Source: Cellulomonas shaoxiangyii (GTDB lineage Bacteria; Actinomycetota; Actinomycetes; Actinomycetales; Cellulomonadaceae). From it: 64,000 nucleotides of DNA. The translations under genes were made by a program, and so were the position numbers. Shown one piece after another: positions 48,803-58,891 of this stretch (positions within the stretch are counted from its first letter, which is position 1; each line of letters starts with the position of its first letter). The notes beneath the pieces are model-generated. The model was not told where the DNA came from and did no database searches. It saw nothing but the letters and a program-made list of their open reading frames with translations. The stretch is from contig NZ_CP039291.1 of the NCBI RefSeq assembly GCF_004798685.1, positions 1,240,001 to 1,304,000 on the forward strand, written 5' to 3'.

Positions 48803-49878
48803 ACGGCGGTGGTGGCGCGGGCCGCCTCCCCCCACGAGAACGCGGTGGCTCGCTCGAGGGACGCGGCGGCCAGGGCGTGGTGCCGGCCGCCGGTGGCGGT
48901 TGCCAGGCCCTCCGCGACCGCGTCGGGGTCGAGCGGGTCGACGAGGACCCCGGCCGTGCCGGCGACCTCGGCGCACGCCGTCCCCGCGGAGGTCACCACG
49001 GGCACCCCGGCGGCCATCGCCTCCAGCACGGGGAGGCCGAAGCCTTCGCGCAGGGACGGGAAGCAGAACGCGCGCGCACCGGTGTACAGCGCGGGAAGGT
49101 CGGTGCGCGGCACGGCGCCGAGCACGCGGACGCCGGGGGCGCCGGTGGGGGCGGCGTCCTCGCCCCAGCCCTGCGGGCCCACGAGCACCAGCTCCGCACC
49201 GTCGAGCCGGTCGCGCGCGCGCTCGTAGGCGCGCAGCACGACGTCGAGGTTCTTCCGCGGCTCGCGCGTCCCGACCCACAGCACGTACGTGCCTGTCAGC
49301 GCGTACCGGGCGCGGACCCGCGCGACGTCGTCGGCGGCGGCGGGTCGGACGTCGGTGCCGTGCGGCACCACGTGGAGCCGGCTCGACTCGATGCCGGCAC
49401 GCCGGCACGCCGCGGCGGTGTCCTGGGAGGGGACGACGACGGCGTCAGCCCGCTCGACCACGGCGGTGAGTGCGCGGCGGAAGAACGCGACGCCGTGCGC
49501 CGTGAAGTGCGACGGGTCGTCGAGGAAGGCGACGTCGTGCACCGTGACGACGAGCGGCCGCCGCGTCGGCGGCACCGCCCATGTCGTCGCGTGGACCACG
49601 TCGGCGTGCGGCACGAGGTGCTCGGCGCGCGGGGCTCCGACGCGCTGCCACGCCTCGTACAGGGCCCGCCGGGGGAGCGGCGCGCGCCGCACCGGCACCC
49701 GAGGGTCCAGCTCGGAGGGGCGTCGAGCGCGGTGCCAGGCGCTGAGCCCGGTGACGGGGAGCCGGTCGGCGAGCGCTGCCGCCAGTGCGGTGACGTACGT
49801 CCCGGAGCCACCGGGCACGCGCTGCCACAGCTGCTCGACGGTCAGTGCGACGGCCGGGGTCGGTGCGGTCGCGGACAT
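48778..49878 (-). CDS. GT4 family glycosyltransferase (mannosyltransferase-like)
   Basis: 366 residues, close relative of its two neighbours. Seen: [114 protein letters not shown]. Opposite strand to both neighbours: tail overlaps the gene at 47708 by 25 bases. ATG at 49878 has TAGTCT six bases upstream, so it is its own leaderless transcription unit. Confidence 0.93.
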   Translation of the reverse strand: MSATAPTPAVALTVEQLWQRVPGGSGTYVTALAAALADRLPVTGLSAWHRARRPSELDPRVPVRRAPLPRRALYEAWQRVGAPRAEHLVPHADVVHATTWAVPPTRRPLVVTVHDVAFLDDPSHFTAHGVAFFRRALTAVVERADAVVVPSQDTAAACRRAGIESSRLHVVPHGTDVRPAAADDVARVRARYALTGTYVLWVGTREPRKNLDVVLRAYERARDRLDGAELVLVGPQGWGEDAAPTGAPGVRVLGAVPRTDLPALYTGARAFCFPSLREGFGLPVLEAMAAGVPVVTSAGTACAEVAGTAGVLVDPLDPDAVAEGLATATGGRHHALAAASLERATAFSWGEAARATTAVYAAVASR

Positions 49879-49884
49879 GGTGAG

Positions 49885-49890
49885 AGACTA
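49885..49890 (-). promoter_or_regulatory. Minus-10 box for the minus-strand GT4 gene (leaderless)
   Basis: TAGTCT on the minus strand ending six bases before the ATG at 49878; within the 77-base divergent gap to the plus gene at 49956. Confidence 0.6.
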
Positions 49891-49955
49891 CGGCGTGCCC
49901 GCGACGACCCCGTCCCGTCCCACAGCCCGTGCGACCGAGGGGGCGGTGGGCTGAC

Positions 49956-51122
49956 ATGCGGGTGCTCGTCGACGCGACGGCCGTGCCGGACGACCGCGGC
50001 GGGGTGGGGCGCTACGTCGACGACCTCGTCCCGGCGCTGGTCCGGGCCGGCGCCGACGTCGTCGTGGCGTGCCGGCCGTCGGGTGTCGGTGCGCTCGCCG
50101 CGTCGGGCGCGCGCGTGCACGAGGTCCCGGACGCGTTGGACCGGCGGCCCGTGCGGCTGGCGTGGGAGCAGGCGGGGCTGCCCGGGCTCGTGCGGCGCGT
50201 CCGCCCCGACGTCCTGCACAGCCCGCACTACACGGTCCCGGTCGCCGCGGGCGTGCCTGCCGTCGTCACGCTGCACGACGCGACGTTCTTCTCGCACCCG
50301 CAGTGGCACCTGCCGGTGAAGGCGCGCTTCTTCCGTGCGGCGACGCGGGTCGCGGTCGGCCGCGCCGACGCGCTCGTCGTGCCCTCGGCGGCGACGCGCG
50401 ACGCCGTGCTCGACGCCGTCCCCGCCGCCCAGCGCCGCGCCGACCGCTTCCACGTCGCGTGGCACGGCGTCGACCGGGACGTCTTCCGACCGGTCGACGC
50501 GGCCGCGCGGGCACGCGCCGCGGCGGCTGTGGGTGCGGACCGACCCGCCGTGGTGTTCCTCGGGACGCTCGAGCCGCGCAAGAACGTCGTCGCGCTGGTC
50601 GACGGCTGGGTCGCGGCCTGCGCCGGGCTGCCCGACCCGCCACCCCTCGTGCTGGCTGGTGCGCGAGGCTGGGACCAGGGCGTCGATGCCGCGCTCGCGC
50701 GGGTGCCCGACGGCCTGCGGGTGCTGGTGCCGGGCTACGTCCCCCTGGACGACCTCGCGGGCCTGCTCGGCGGTGCGCTGGTGGTCGCGTACCCCAGCCT
50801 CGGGGAGGGCTTCGGCCTGCCCGTGCTGGAGGCGATGGCGTGCGGGGCAGCCGTGCTCACCACGCGCCGGCTGTCGCTGCCCGAGGTGGGCGGGGACGCC
50901 GTGGCGTACACCGAGACGGACGCGGCGTCGATCGGCCGAGCGCTCGCCGCCCTGCTGGCGGACCCCGCGCGGCGCGAGCGGCTGGGCCGGGCCGCGCTCG
51001 AGCGCGCCGCCGGCTTCACCTGGGACGCGTCCGCCGCGGTGCACCTCGAGGCGTTCGCGGCCGCAGCCGGCCGCCGCTCCGGCCGCGACCGTCAGCCGCG
51101 CTCGAGCAGACCCAGCAGGTAG
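49956..51122 (+). CDS. GT4 family glycosyltransferase (mannosyltransferase-like)
   Basis: 388 residues. Seen: [119 protein letters not shown]. Third member of the same subgroup in a row, suggesting local duplication. ATG with GAGGGGG about fifteen bases upstream; an in-frame ATG at 49929 is less likely. The last 31 bases overlap the convergent rmlA. Confidence 0.93.
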   Translation: MRVLVDATAVPDDRGGVGRYVDDLVPALVRAGADVVVACRPSGVGALAASGARVHEVPDALDRRPVRLAWEQAGLPGLVRRVRPDVLHSPHYTVPVAAGVPAVVTLHDATFFSHPQWHLPVKARFFRAATRVAVGRADALVVPSAATRDAVLDAVPAAQRRADRFHVAWHGVDRDVFRPVDAAARARAAAAVGADRPAVVFLGTLEPRKNVVALVDGWVAACAGLPDPPPLVLAGARGWDQGVDAALARVPDGLRVLVPGYVPLDDLAGLLGGALVVAYPSLGEGFGLPVLEAMACGAAVLTTRRLSLPEVGGDAVAYTETDAASIGRALAALLADPARRERLGRAALERAAGFTWDASAAVHLEAFAAAAGRRSGRDRQPRSSRPSR

Positions 51123-51958
51123 CTGCCGTACCCGGACTTCACGAGGGCCTCGCCCCGCGCCCGCAGCTCGTCGTCGGAGAGGAACCCCCGACGCCACGCC
51201 ACCTCCTCGGGGGCGCCGACCTTCAGGCCCTGGCGTGCCTCGACGGTCCGCACGAACTCCGACGCCTCGAGCAGCGAGTCGAACGTGCCGGTGTCCAGCC
51301 ACGCCGTGCCGCGGGGGAGCAGCTCCACCTGGAGCCGGCCCGCCTCGAGGTACGTGCGGTTGACGTCGGTGATCTCGTACTCGCCCCGCGCCGACGGGCG
51401 CAGGTCGCGGGCGATCGCGACGACGTCGTTGTCGTAGAAGTACAGCCCCGGAACCGCGTAGGGGGAGCGCGGCCGGCTCGGCTTCTCCTCGAGCGACAGC
51501 GCCTGGCCCGCCCCGTCGAACTCGATGACGCCGTAGGCCGTCGGGTCGGACACCCGGTAGGCGAACACGGCGGCGCCGTCGACGTCCGCGAAACGCTGCA
51601 GACGAGTGCCTAGCCCGGGGCCGTAGAAGATGTTGTCGCCGAGGACCAGCGCGGCGGACTCCTGGCCGAGGAAGTCGGCGCCCAGCACGAACGCCTGGGC
51701 GAGGCCGTTCGGCTCTGCCTGGACGGTGTAGGAGATGTCGATGCCGAACTGCGACCCGTCGCCGAGCAGGCGCCGGAACTGGTCCGCGTCGTGCGGGGTC
51801 GTGATGACCAGCACGTCCCTGATCCCGGCCAGGATCAGCGTCGACAGCGGGTAGTAGATCATCGGCTTGTCGTAGACGGGCACGAGCTGCTTGCTGACGC
51901 CGAGCGTGATGGGGTGCAGCCGTGTGCCGGACCCGCCGGCCAGGATGATTCCTCGCAT
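51092..51958 (-). CDS. rmlA: Glucose-1-phosphate thymidylyltransferase RmlA
   Basis: First enzyme of dTDP-L-rhamnose synthesis; 288 residues, the short form. Seen: [53 protein letters not shown] (metal Asp), [69 protein letters not shown]. Single gene on the minus strand between divergent manA and convergent GT4. Confidence 0.97.
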   Translation of the reverse strand: MRGIILAGGSGTRLHPITLGVSKQLVPVYDKPMIYYPLSTLILAGIRDVLVITTPHDADQFRRLLGDGSQFGIDISYTVQAEPNGLAQAFVLGADFLGQESAALVLGDNIFYGPGLGTRLQRFADVDGAAVFAYRVSDPTAYGVIEFDGAGQALSLEEKPSRPRSPYAVPGLYFYDNDVVAIARDLRPSARGEYEITDVNRTYLEAGRLQVELLPRGTAWLDTGTFDSLLEASEFVRTVEARQGLKVGAPEEVAWRRGFLSDDELRARGEALVKSGYGSYLLGLLERG

Positions 51959-52063
51959 GGTCGGCCATTCTGGCGCATCGGTGCCGGTGTGGGATCCTGC
52001 ACGGCGGCGCGGCGGCGAGCTCGCGCCACGCCACGCCCCGTCGTCGACGTCCCGGGAGGGTTC

Positions 52064-53251
52064 GTGCAGAGGATCCAGCACGCGGTCCAGGAGTACGCCT
52101 GGGGGTCGCCCCACGCGATCCCGGAGCTGCTGGGCACGCGCCCGACCGGCCGGCCTCAGGCCGAGGCGTGGTTCGGCGCGCACGCCGGCGCACCGTCCCG
52201 CACGGAGGACGACCGCCCGCTGACGGGCGTCGTGGCGGAGGACCCCGAGCGGGTGCTCGGTGTGGACGTCGTCGCGCGGTTCGGCCCTGCCCTGCCCTAC
52301 CTGCTCAAGGTGATCGCCGCCGAGCGGCCGTTGTCGCTGCAGGTCCACCCGCACGTGGCCCGCGCGCGCGAGGCGTTCGAGGCGGAGGAGGCGGCCGGAG
52401 TCCCGCGGGACGCACCGCACCGCAACTACCGGGATCGCAACCACAAGCCCGAGCTGGTCTACGCACTGACCCCCTTCGAGGCCGTGTCGGGCTTCCGGGC
52501 GCCCCGTCGGGCGGCGGAGCTGCTCGTGACGCTCGACGCACCGCTCGCCTCGGCGCTGCACGCCCTCCTGATCGCCCAGCCGTCCGCGGACGGCATCCGC
52601 GCCGCGTTCACGCGCCTGCTCGACCCGGCGACGCGGCCGGGCCCCGACGCCGTCGCCGAGGTGGCGGCGGCAGCGGAGCGACGCCTCGCCACCGGCTCGC
52701 CCTCTCCCCGTGCCGACCGGACGGTCGTGCAGCTGCAGACGGAGCACCCGGGGGACCCCGGTGTGGTGACGTCGCTGCTGCTCAACCCCGTGACGCTGCA
52801 GCCGGGGGAGGCCATGTTCGTCCCCGCGGGCGGCGTGCACGCGTACCTGCACGGCGTGGGCGTGGAGATCATGGCGAACTCGGACAACGTGCTGCGTGCC
52901 GGGCTGACCCCCAAGCACGTGGACGTCGAGGAGCTGCTCCGCAACGTGGACTACGTCGCGGCCCCGCCGATCCGCATCGCACCCGAGATCTTCCACGGCG
53001 CCACCAAGGTGTTCTACGCGCCCGTCGACGACTTCGAGCTCTCGGTGACGGAGATCGATGACGAGTACCTTCACCCGCTGCCCGGGAGGGGACCACGGAT
53101 CCTCCTGTGCCTCGACGGCGAGCTCGAGATCTCCACCGCGCACGGCGAGATGCTCACGCTCACGCGCGGTCGGTCCGCGTTCGTGCCGGCCGGCGACGGC
53201 CCGCTGCGGGTCCAGGGGCACGGCCGGGTCGTCCAGGCCGACGTGCCCTGA
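52064..53251 (+). CDS. manA: Mannose-6-phosphate isomerase, class I (ManA)
   Basis: Zn enzyme interconverting fructose 6-phosphate and mannose 6-phosphate, supplying GDP-mannose; 395 residues. Seen: [47 protein letters not shown] (Zn His), [13 protein letters not shown] (Zn His/Glu), [43 protein letters not shown] at 52064 has GGGAGGG upstream. With the phosphomannomutase at 62904 it gives the mannose arm. Ends in a hairpin shared with the convergent gene. Confidence 0.96.
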   Translation: MQRIQHAVQEYAWGSPHAIPELLGTRPTGRPQAEAWFGAHAGAPSRTEDDRPLTGVVAEDPERVLGVDVVARFGPALPYLLKVIAAERPLSLQVHPHVARAREAFEAEEAAGVPRDAPHRNYRDRNHKPELVYALTPFEAVSGFRAPRRAAELLVTLDAPLASALHALLIAQPSADGIRAAFTRLLDPATRPGPDAVAEVAAAAERRLATGSPSPRADRTVVQLQTEHPGDPGVVTSLLLNPVTLQPGEAMFVPAGGVHAYLHGVGVEIMANSDNVLRAGLTPKHVDVEELLRNVDYVAAPPIRIAPEIFHGATKVFYAPVDDFELSVTEIDDEYLHPLPGRGPRILLCLDGELEISTAHGEMLTLTRGRSAFVPAGDGPLRVQGHGRVVQADVP

Positions 53252-53267
53252 CGCGCAGCTCGCGTCA
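53249..53267. terminator. Bidirectional hairpin containing both stop codons of convergent genes
   Basis: TGACGCG (53249-53255), loop CAGCT, CGCGTCA (53261-53267). The left arm begins with the manA TGA; the right arm ends with the complement of the TGA of the TIGR03089 gene. Intergenic distance is 13 bases. Confidence 0.65.
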
Positions 53268-54020
53268 GCGCGCCGTGTCGACGTCCACGCGCTCGCCCCG
53301 CACCGCGCGCTCGCGCTCCGCGGGGTCGTGCGCAGCGGCGTCGAGGAGGACGAGCGAGCCGTCCCGCGCCCACGCGGCGAGCGCGGTCGTCAGCGTCGCC
53401 TCGAGCGCTGCCGCGCGCGACGCGGCGCGCGGGACGTCCAGCGCCACGCGCGGTCGCGTCGGGGCCCACGTGTGCTGGGCGAGCGCAGCGGCGACGAGCT
53501 CCGCGTGCGCGGTCGCACCCGTCGCCGTGACGAGGGCCGGCGCGTCCACGTCCGTCGGCGGCACCCACCCGAGCGCGTCGGCGTAGGTCATCACGGAGGA
53601 CGCCGCGTCGAGGGCCCCGGCCGGCAGAGCGCCCGGCCAGCTGCGTGCGAGCGCGGCCGGCGCGACCGCGACGAGGGGCGAGCGGGGGTCGTGCGCGTCC
53701 GGCCGGTCGGTGACCACGACGTCAACGGGGCGTGCGTCGACGGAGCCGCCGTCGTCGCCCGGGAGCACGACGGTCGCGCCGCACCGCCACACCGCGGGGG
53801 CCCAGGTCAGCGTGCGCCAGTACGCCGGCAGGTCGAGCAGCACGCGGGTACCCGGTGCTGCGTCGAGCTCCTCGACGAGCAGGTTCGTGGTCTTCGTGAC
53901 CCAGTTCAGGAGGACCGTGCCCGACAGCTCGACCCGCTCGCCGTCGCCGTACCAGGTCACCCGCGGGCGGCCGGGGTCGCGCGCGAGGCCGTCGAGGAGC
54001 TGCGGGAGCATGGTCGTCAC
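53265..54020 (-). CDS. TIGR03089 family protein (AMP-binding-like fold)
   Basis: 251 residues. Seen: an N-terminal segment like the start of acyl-CoA synthetases ([53 protein letters not shown]), then DVVVTDRPD and a short C-terminal part. The ATP-binding P-loop and the adenylation core of AMP-binding enzymes are missing, as is normal in this actinobacterial family, whose function is not known. It commonly sits near LCP, rml and whiB genes. GTG at 54020 has GAGG eight bases upstream; ATG at 54011 is an alternative. Confidence 0.85.
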   Translation of the reverse strand: MTTMLPQLLDGLARDPGRPRVTWYGDGERVELSGTVLLNWVTKTTNLLVEELDAAPGTRVLLDLPAYWRTLTWAPAVWRCGATVVLPGDDGGSVDARPVDVVVTDRPDAHDPRSPLVAVAPAALARSWPGALPAGALDAASSVMTYADALGWVPPTDVDAPALVTATGATAHAELVAAALAQHTWAPTRPRVALDVPRAASRAAALEATLTTALAAWARDGSLVLLDAAAHDPAERERAVRGERVDVDTAR

Positions 54021-54094
54021 GCGGTCATCCTCGCAGGCGTGCGGCCCGTCGGCGGTCGCACCGCCGCCCTGCCGGTCGACGTACGAGAGCGGGG

Positions 54095-54480
54095 TCATGG
54101 GTCCGGGGTCGTCGGGTTCGTGGCGGAGGCGATCGTGTCGTGCCACGTGAGCCGCACCAGCAGAGCGGGCGCCCGCCCCTGCGGGCCAGGGCGCCCGACG
54201 CCATCCGGTCCCGGTGGCCGAGGCGGCCGGTCTCGCGCCGCCGTGGAGGGCGTGCACCGCGTCCGACCAGTCCGCCGTCACGTCCTGGCTGCCCGGTACG
54301 TGCCCGCGCACCGGCCGGGGTAGCCCCCGGGTGCCCCCGTGGACCATGTCGAGCAGCCGGGTCGTCGTGGTGCCGCCCAGGTCCACGACCTCGAGCAGGT
54401 GCGGGCGCCACGACGGCTGCTGCACGCAGGACGGAGGCGGGTCGGGGGCCACCGAGCCCACGCGCGCCCGAGAGTGGGGC
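54095..54480 (-). pseudogene. Possible frame-disrupted small gene of unknown family
   Basis: On the minus strand the stretch about 54480-54240 reads in one frame as a plausible protein (PHLLEVVDLGGTTTTRLL, then DMVHGGTRGLP and QDVTADWSDAVHALHGG) with strong third-position GC, but that frame then becomes low-complexity, while about 54180-54095 in another frame reads PALLVRLTWHDTIASATN before a TGA. The two halves would join with one indel near 54180-54240. No start could be fixed and no family was recognised. The 784-base interval 54021-54804 has no other gene. Confidence 0.3.
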
Positions 54481-54663
54481 GACGTGGAGCGCGGCGACGA
54501 CGCGTGCCGGCTCGGCGGGAGACGGGGGCCTCCGGCGTGGAGGCACCGGCACCGACGCCTCGGCGCGCGGCGCATGCCCACCCCCGGGTCTGCCTCCGTG
54601 GGACGCCACGCCGAGCACACACAACTTTCACCCGGACAACTCGGGCATCTAGCACGCCTGCGG

Positions 54664-54692
54664 TTGACTGCAGCGAACGACACGCGTGTAAT
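54664..54692 (+). promoter_or_regulatory. Sigma-70-like promoter of whiB
   Basis: TTGACT (54664-54669), 17-base spacer, TGTAAT (54687-54692): the best consensus promoter in the window, in a locally AT-richer region. The leader to the ATG at 54805 is about 105 bases and contains the perfect palindrome CGAACGCGTTCG (54711-54722), a possible operator. GGAGG lies six bases before the ATG. Confidence 0.65.
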
Positions 54693-54804
54693 TCCTGAGA
54701 ACTGATTCATCGAACGCGTTCGTCGCGGCCTCCGCGCCGCACGGCCGGCTTCGACGGAGCCAGCCAGGCCGAGGACACCGAGCAACACTCCCGCGGAGGC
54801 ACGC

Positions 54805-55131
54805 ATGTGGCACCTGCTCGACGACGAGGGACTGCCCGACGACGTCGCCACCCCCGTCACCGCACCGACCGGCAACGTGCTGTCCCTGTTCGGGGCGCCC
54901 GACGACGACGGCCCCATGGGATGGCAGGAGCGCGCGCTGTGCGCGCAGACCGACCCGGAGGCGTTCTTCCCCGAGAAGGGCGGCTCCACCCGCGAGGCCA
55001 AGAAGGTCTGCACGTCCTGCGACGTGCGTGCCGAGTGCCTCGAGTACGCGCTCGCCAACGACGAGCGCTTCGGGATCTGGGGCGGGCTCTCCGAGCGCGA
55101 GCGCCGCAAGCTGAAGCGGCGCGTGGTCTGA
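54805..55131 (+). CDS. WhiB family transcriptional regulator (WhiB2/WhmD-like)
   Basis: Small Fe-S transcription factor, 108 residues, that binds the primary sigma factor. Seen: four cluster cysteines in RALCAQTDPEAFFPEKGG and KKVCTSCDVRAEC, the GIWGGLSERERRKLKRR turn and basic tail. The pattern MGWQERALC...ERRKLKRR and the position before a large GT2 gene match WhiB2/WhmD, implicated in septation in mycobacteria and streptomycetes. A 37-residue N-terminal extension precedes the conserved part; the chosen ATG has a good GGAGG. Confidence 0.95.
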   Translation: MWHLLDDEGLPDDVATPVTAPTGNVLSLFGAPDDDGPMGWQERALCAQTDPEAFFPEKGGSTREAKKVCTSCDVRAECLEYALANDERFGIWGGLSERERRKLKRRVV

Positions 55132-55210
55132 ACGTCCTGACCGGCGGGTCACGCCACGCCGGGTGCGGCTGCGCCCCGGGGAGCGGGCCCGACGGCATGA
55201 TGGCGCGAGC

Positions 55211-58200
55211 ATGACAGACACGCTGTCCCCCGTGGACCTCCCCACCACCGCAGCCGTCCCGCTGACGACGCCCGTGACGGCGGTCGTGGTGACCCACGGG
55301 CGCACCGGCTACCTCGCGACGACGCTGCGCGCGATCGCCGCACAGACCCGCCGCCCGTTCCGGGTGCTCGTCGTCGACGTCGCGGAGCGCGCGGCGGGGG
55401 AGCCCGACCCGCACCTCGGCGCGGTCCTCGACGACGCCTTCGCCGCCGCGCCCGCGCCGGTGCCCCGGCTCTCGACCGCCGCCGCGCCCGGTGCGCGCTC
55501 GTTCGGCGAGGCCGTGTCCGTCGGGCTCGCAACCCTCGCCGGTGCGCTGGACGAGCGCCCGACACCCTGGCTCTGGCTCCTGCACGACGACAGCGCGCCC
55601 GCCCCCGGCGCCCTGGCCCAGCTCGTGAAGACCGTGGGGCACGCGCCGTCCGTCGCGGTGGCCGGCTGCAAGCAGCGGACGTGGACCGAGCCCGAGCGCC
55701 TGCTCGAGGTGGGCCTGCGCACCACCCGCTCCGGCCGCCGCATGACCGACGTCGACCCGGGCGAGCTCGACCAGGGCCAGCACGACGGGCGCACGGACGT
55801 CCTCGGCGTCGGCCTCGCCGGCGCCCTCGTGCGGCGCGACGTGTGGGACGCCCTCGGCGGCACCGACGCCGCGCTCGGTCCCTTCGGCGACGGCCTCGAC
55901 CTGTCCCGCCGCGCACGGCTCGCGGGTCACCGCGTCGTCGTGGTGCCCACCGCCGTCGTCCGGCACGCCCAGGCCGCCTACCACGGGCTGCGTCCCGTGC
56001 GCGGGCCCGCGCCGGCGCCCCGCGGCGCCCTCCTCGACGGCGCGCGCGACGTCGACCTCGACGGCGACGGCGAGCCGGACACCGCGGACCCCCGTCGCTC
56101 GTTCGCCGCTCGGCGGGCCGCCCTCCTGCACAGCAGGCTGGTCGGCTGCCCGGTGGCGCTCCTGCCGCTCGTGGTGCTCATGACGCTCGCCGCGGGCACC
56201 GTGCGCGCGCTCGGGCAGCTCGCGGTCAAGCAGCCGCGGCTCGCCGTCGCCGAGGTGCGCGTGGCCCTGCAGGTGCTGCTGCGCCCGGCGGTGGTCGTGC
56301 GCGCCCGGCAGCGCGCCCGGGCGTCCCGCGTGGTGCCGCGCCGCACGCTGCGCCCCCTCCAGGCGACGTGGCGCGACGTCTGGCGCCAGGCGCAGGACCG
56401 CCGTCTCGCACGCCGGGAGGCCCGCCGCGTCGTGCAGGCACCCAGCGAGCTCGAGCTGCGCGAGCTCGCCGCGCTGGCCACGCGGCGGCGCGTGACGCTC
56501 GCGGTCGTCACGGCTGCGCTGCTGGCCGTCACCGCCCTGGCCGTGGGTGGGCTCGTCAGCCCGGTGCTCGGCGGGGCACAGCTCGTGGGGCCCGCGCTGG
56601 CCCGGGCGACGACCGACCTCGGCGAGCTGTGGTGGGCCGCGACGTCGGGGTGGGTCGCCGGCGGCCTCGGTGCGCCCGGGCCCGCCGACCCGCTGCTGCT
56701 CGTCCTGCTGCCGCTCGCCGCGGTCCTCGACGGCGAGCTCGGCGCCGCCGTGGGACTCGTCGTGCTGGGCGGCGTCCTGCTCTCCGGCATCGGTGCGTGG
56801 GCGGCCGCGGGTGCCGCGACGCGGTCCGTCGCCGTGCGCGCGTGGGCGGCCGTCGTCTGGGCAGCCGCACCGGCGCTCCTGCTCGCGGTGGGCCACGGTC
56901 GCATCGGGGCCGTGCTCGCGCACGCCGCCCTGCCGTGGGTCGTGCTCGGGCTCGTGCGCGCCGTGGGCGTGCAGCGGGTCGACCAGGTGCTGTCGGGTCT
57001 GGTGACCCTGCGCCGCGACCTCGACGAGCCGGTCGTCCGGCACGTCGACGACGCCGCGGACGGCGGGCTGGTCCCGCCCACGACGGCCGGCGCCGGCCCG
57101 ACGTCGCCCGACGAGGGCGACGTCACGACGCCCGTGCGGGGCGTCGCGGCCGTGCCCCACCCGCGTGGCGCGCCGTCGGGCGCCGTGCCGGCTGTCACGC
57201 CGGGTGCCGCGGTGGCGTCGGCCGCCGCAGCCGGGGCGTCCGGCGACGGCGCCGGGGACGCCGGGCACGACCTGGCGCCCGCGCGGGTGCTCGTCGGGGC
57301 GCCCGACCCGACCGGCTCGCTGGCGGCGGCGGCCGGCGCCGCCCTGGCTCTCGCGGTCGTCGCCGCGGGGGCGCCCGTGCTGCTCGCGCCCGGGCTGCTC
57401 GTCCTGCTCGTCGTCGCGGTCCTCGTGCCGCGCGGCCGGGCTCGCGTGCTGCTCGCCGCCGTGCCCGCGCTCGTGCTCACGCTGCCGCTGCTGCTGGAGG
57501 CCGTCCGGCGCGGACCGCAGGGCGTGCGGCTGCTGCTCGCGGAGCCCGGTCCCGTCGCCGCGGTGCCGCCGGCCGGCGCGGTCGCACGCCTCCTCGGCGT
57601 CCCGGCCGACGCGTCCGCGCTCGTCCCGGCGGGACTGCCCGGCGTCGTGACCGCGGCGTGGCCGTACCTCTCCGGCGGGGTGCTCCTGGCCCTCGCACTG
57701 CTCGCGCTGTGGCGCGGCGAGGCCGTGGCGCGCGGTGTGCGCGCGTGCTGGGTCGTGGCCGCGTCCGGCGTGGCCACGGCGGGCGCCCTCGCGATGCTGC
57801 CCGCGGCGGTCGGCGTCGAGGCCGTCGCGCCGGCGTGGACCGGCGCGGCCGTCTCGCTCACCACGCTGGGACTGCTCGGCGCCGCCGTGCTGGGCGCCGA
57901 CCGCCTGCCGGAGCGCCTCGCGCAGCACACCTTCGGCTGGCGGCAGCCGGTCGTCGGCCTGGTGACGGCGGTCGTCGCGGCCGTCGCGATCGTCGGCCCG
58001 GTGTCGTGGGCGTGGACGGCGCGCACGGGCGAGGCGGTCGCGCTGCGGGCCTCGACTGCGCCCGTCGTCCCCGTCGTCGGCCAGCAGGGGGGCAGCGCGC
58101 CGGCCGCGTCGCGCGTGCTGGCGCTGACGCTCGCACCCGAGGACGACGCGTCGGGCGCCGTCGGCTGGTCCCTGCTGCGTGCCGACGGCGACCAGCTCGT

Positions 58201-58891
58201 CGACGCGGCCGCCGCGGTGTCGACCGCACGCGTGACCGGTGCGCTGGACGCCCCGGCCGCGGTGGTCGACGACGCCTCCGCCGAGGTCGCGGCCGTCGCG
58301 GCACGCCTCGCGGGTGGCGCGGCGGACGACGTCGCACCCGCCCTGGCGGCGCTGGGGGTCGCCGACGTGCTGGCCCCGCCCGCGGCGGACGACGACGCCG
58401 GCACGCGCGCGGCGCGCGCACGCCTGGTGGGCACGCTCGACGCGACCCCGGGGCTCGAGCGCGTGACCCACGACGGCGGGGGAACGCTGTGGCGGGTCCG
58501 TCCTGCGGGCGACGGCACGACCGCAGCGTGGGCGCGGCTGGTGCCGTCCGCCGCCGCGGCGAGCGCGCCGGCCGAGGCGCCCGGCGCCGAGCCGGTCGCG
58601 GCCGCGGGGCGCTCCGTGGACTCCGACGTGCCGCCCGCCGCTGCCGGCCGCGTGCTCGTGCTGGCGGAGCGCGCCGACCCGCGGTGGCACGCGTGGTTGG
58701 ACGGCGAGCGCCTCGACCCCGTCGACGCGGGCTGGCGGCAGGCCTTCACGGTCGGCGCCGACGCCGGGCGGCTGGAGGTGCGCTACGACGCGCCCGGCCG
58801 CACCGCGTGGCTCACCGGCCTCGGCGTGACGATGCTCGTGACGGTGCTGCTGGCGCTGCCGCTGCGCCGGCGACGGGGGGTGCGGACATGA
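55211..58891 (+). CDS. Giant GT2 glycosyltransferase fused to a polytopic membrane domain
   Basis: 1,226 residues. Residues about 15-270 form a GT-A domain (VTAVVVTHGRTGYLATTLRAIAAQ, WLWLLHDDSAPAPGALAQLV with the metal Asp pair, DVLGVGLAGALVRRDVWDALGG). A membrane helix near 315-340 and a basic linker follow, then about ten helices (roughly 425-960) interrupted by a Gly/Ala/Pro-rich loop near 630-690, and a C-terminal extracytoplasmic domain of about 230 residues. The family is an actinobacterial marker next to whiB and DUF5719; its acceptor is unknown. ATG; the stop overlaps the next ATG by four bases. Confidence 0.9.
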   Translation: MTDTLSPVDLPTTAAVPLTTPVTAVVVTHGRTGYLATTLRAIAAQTRRPFRVLVVDVAERAAGEPDPHLGAVLDDAFAAAPAPVPRLSTAAAPGARSFGEAVSVGLATLAGALDERPTPWLWLLHDDSAPAPGALAQLVKTVGHAPSVAVAGCKQRTWTEPERLLEVGLRTTRSGRRMTDVDPGELDQGQHDGRTDVLGVGLAGALVRRDVWDALGGTDAALGPFGDGLDLSRRARLAGHRVVVVPTAVVRHAQAAYHGLRPVRGPAPAPRGALLDGARDVDLDGDGEPDTADPRRSFAARRAALLHSRLVGCPVALLPLVVLMTLAAGTVRALGQLAVKQPRLAVAEVRVALQVLLRPAVVVRARQRARASRVVPRRTLRPLQATWRDVWRQAQDRRLARREARRVVQAPSELELRELAALATRRRVTLAVVTAALLAVTALAVGGLVSPVLGGAQLVGPALARATTDLGELWWAATSGWVAGGLGAPGPADPLLLVLLPLAAVLDGELGAAVGLVVLGGVLLSGIGAWAAAGAATRSVAVRAWAAVVWAAAPALLLAVGHGRIGAVLAHAALPWVVLGLVRAVGVQRVDQVLSGLVTLRRDLDEPVVRHVDDAADGGLVPPTTAGAGPTSPDEGDVTTPVRGVAAVPHPRGAPSGAVPAVTPGAAVASAAAAGASGDGAGDAGHDLAPARVLVGAPDPTGSLAAAAGAALALAVVAAGAPVLLAPGLLVLLVVAVLVPRGRARVLLAAVPALVLTLPLLLEAVRRGPQGVRLLLAEPGPVAAVPPAGAVARLLGVPADASALVPAGLPGVVTAAWPYLSGGVLLALALLALWRGEAVARGVRACWVVAASGVATAGALAMLPAAVGVEAVAPAWTGAAVSLTTLGLLGAAVLGADRLPERLAQHTFGWRQPVVGLVTAVVAAVAIVGPVSWAWTARTGEAVALRASTAPVVPVVGQQGGSAPAASRVLALTLAPEDDASGAVGWSLLRADGDQLVDAAAAVSTARVTGALDAPAAVVDDASAEVAAVAARLAGGAADDVAPALAALGVADVLAPPAADDDAGTRAARARLVGTLDATPGLERVTHDGGGTLWRVRPAGDGTTAAWARLVPSAAAASAPAEAPGAEPVAAAGRSVDSDVPPAAAGRVLVLAERADPRWHAWLDGERLDPVDAGWRQAFTVGADAGRLEVRYDAPGRTAWLTGLGVTMLVTVLLALPLRRRRGVRT

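Noticed and set aside
54711..54722. CGAACGCGTTCG as a LexA (SOS) box
   Set aside because: Actinobacterial LexA sites have CGAAC and GTTCG separated by four bases; here the separation is two, and the gene is not an SOS gene. Kept only as an unexplained palindrome.
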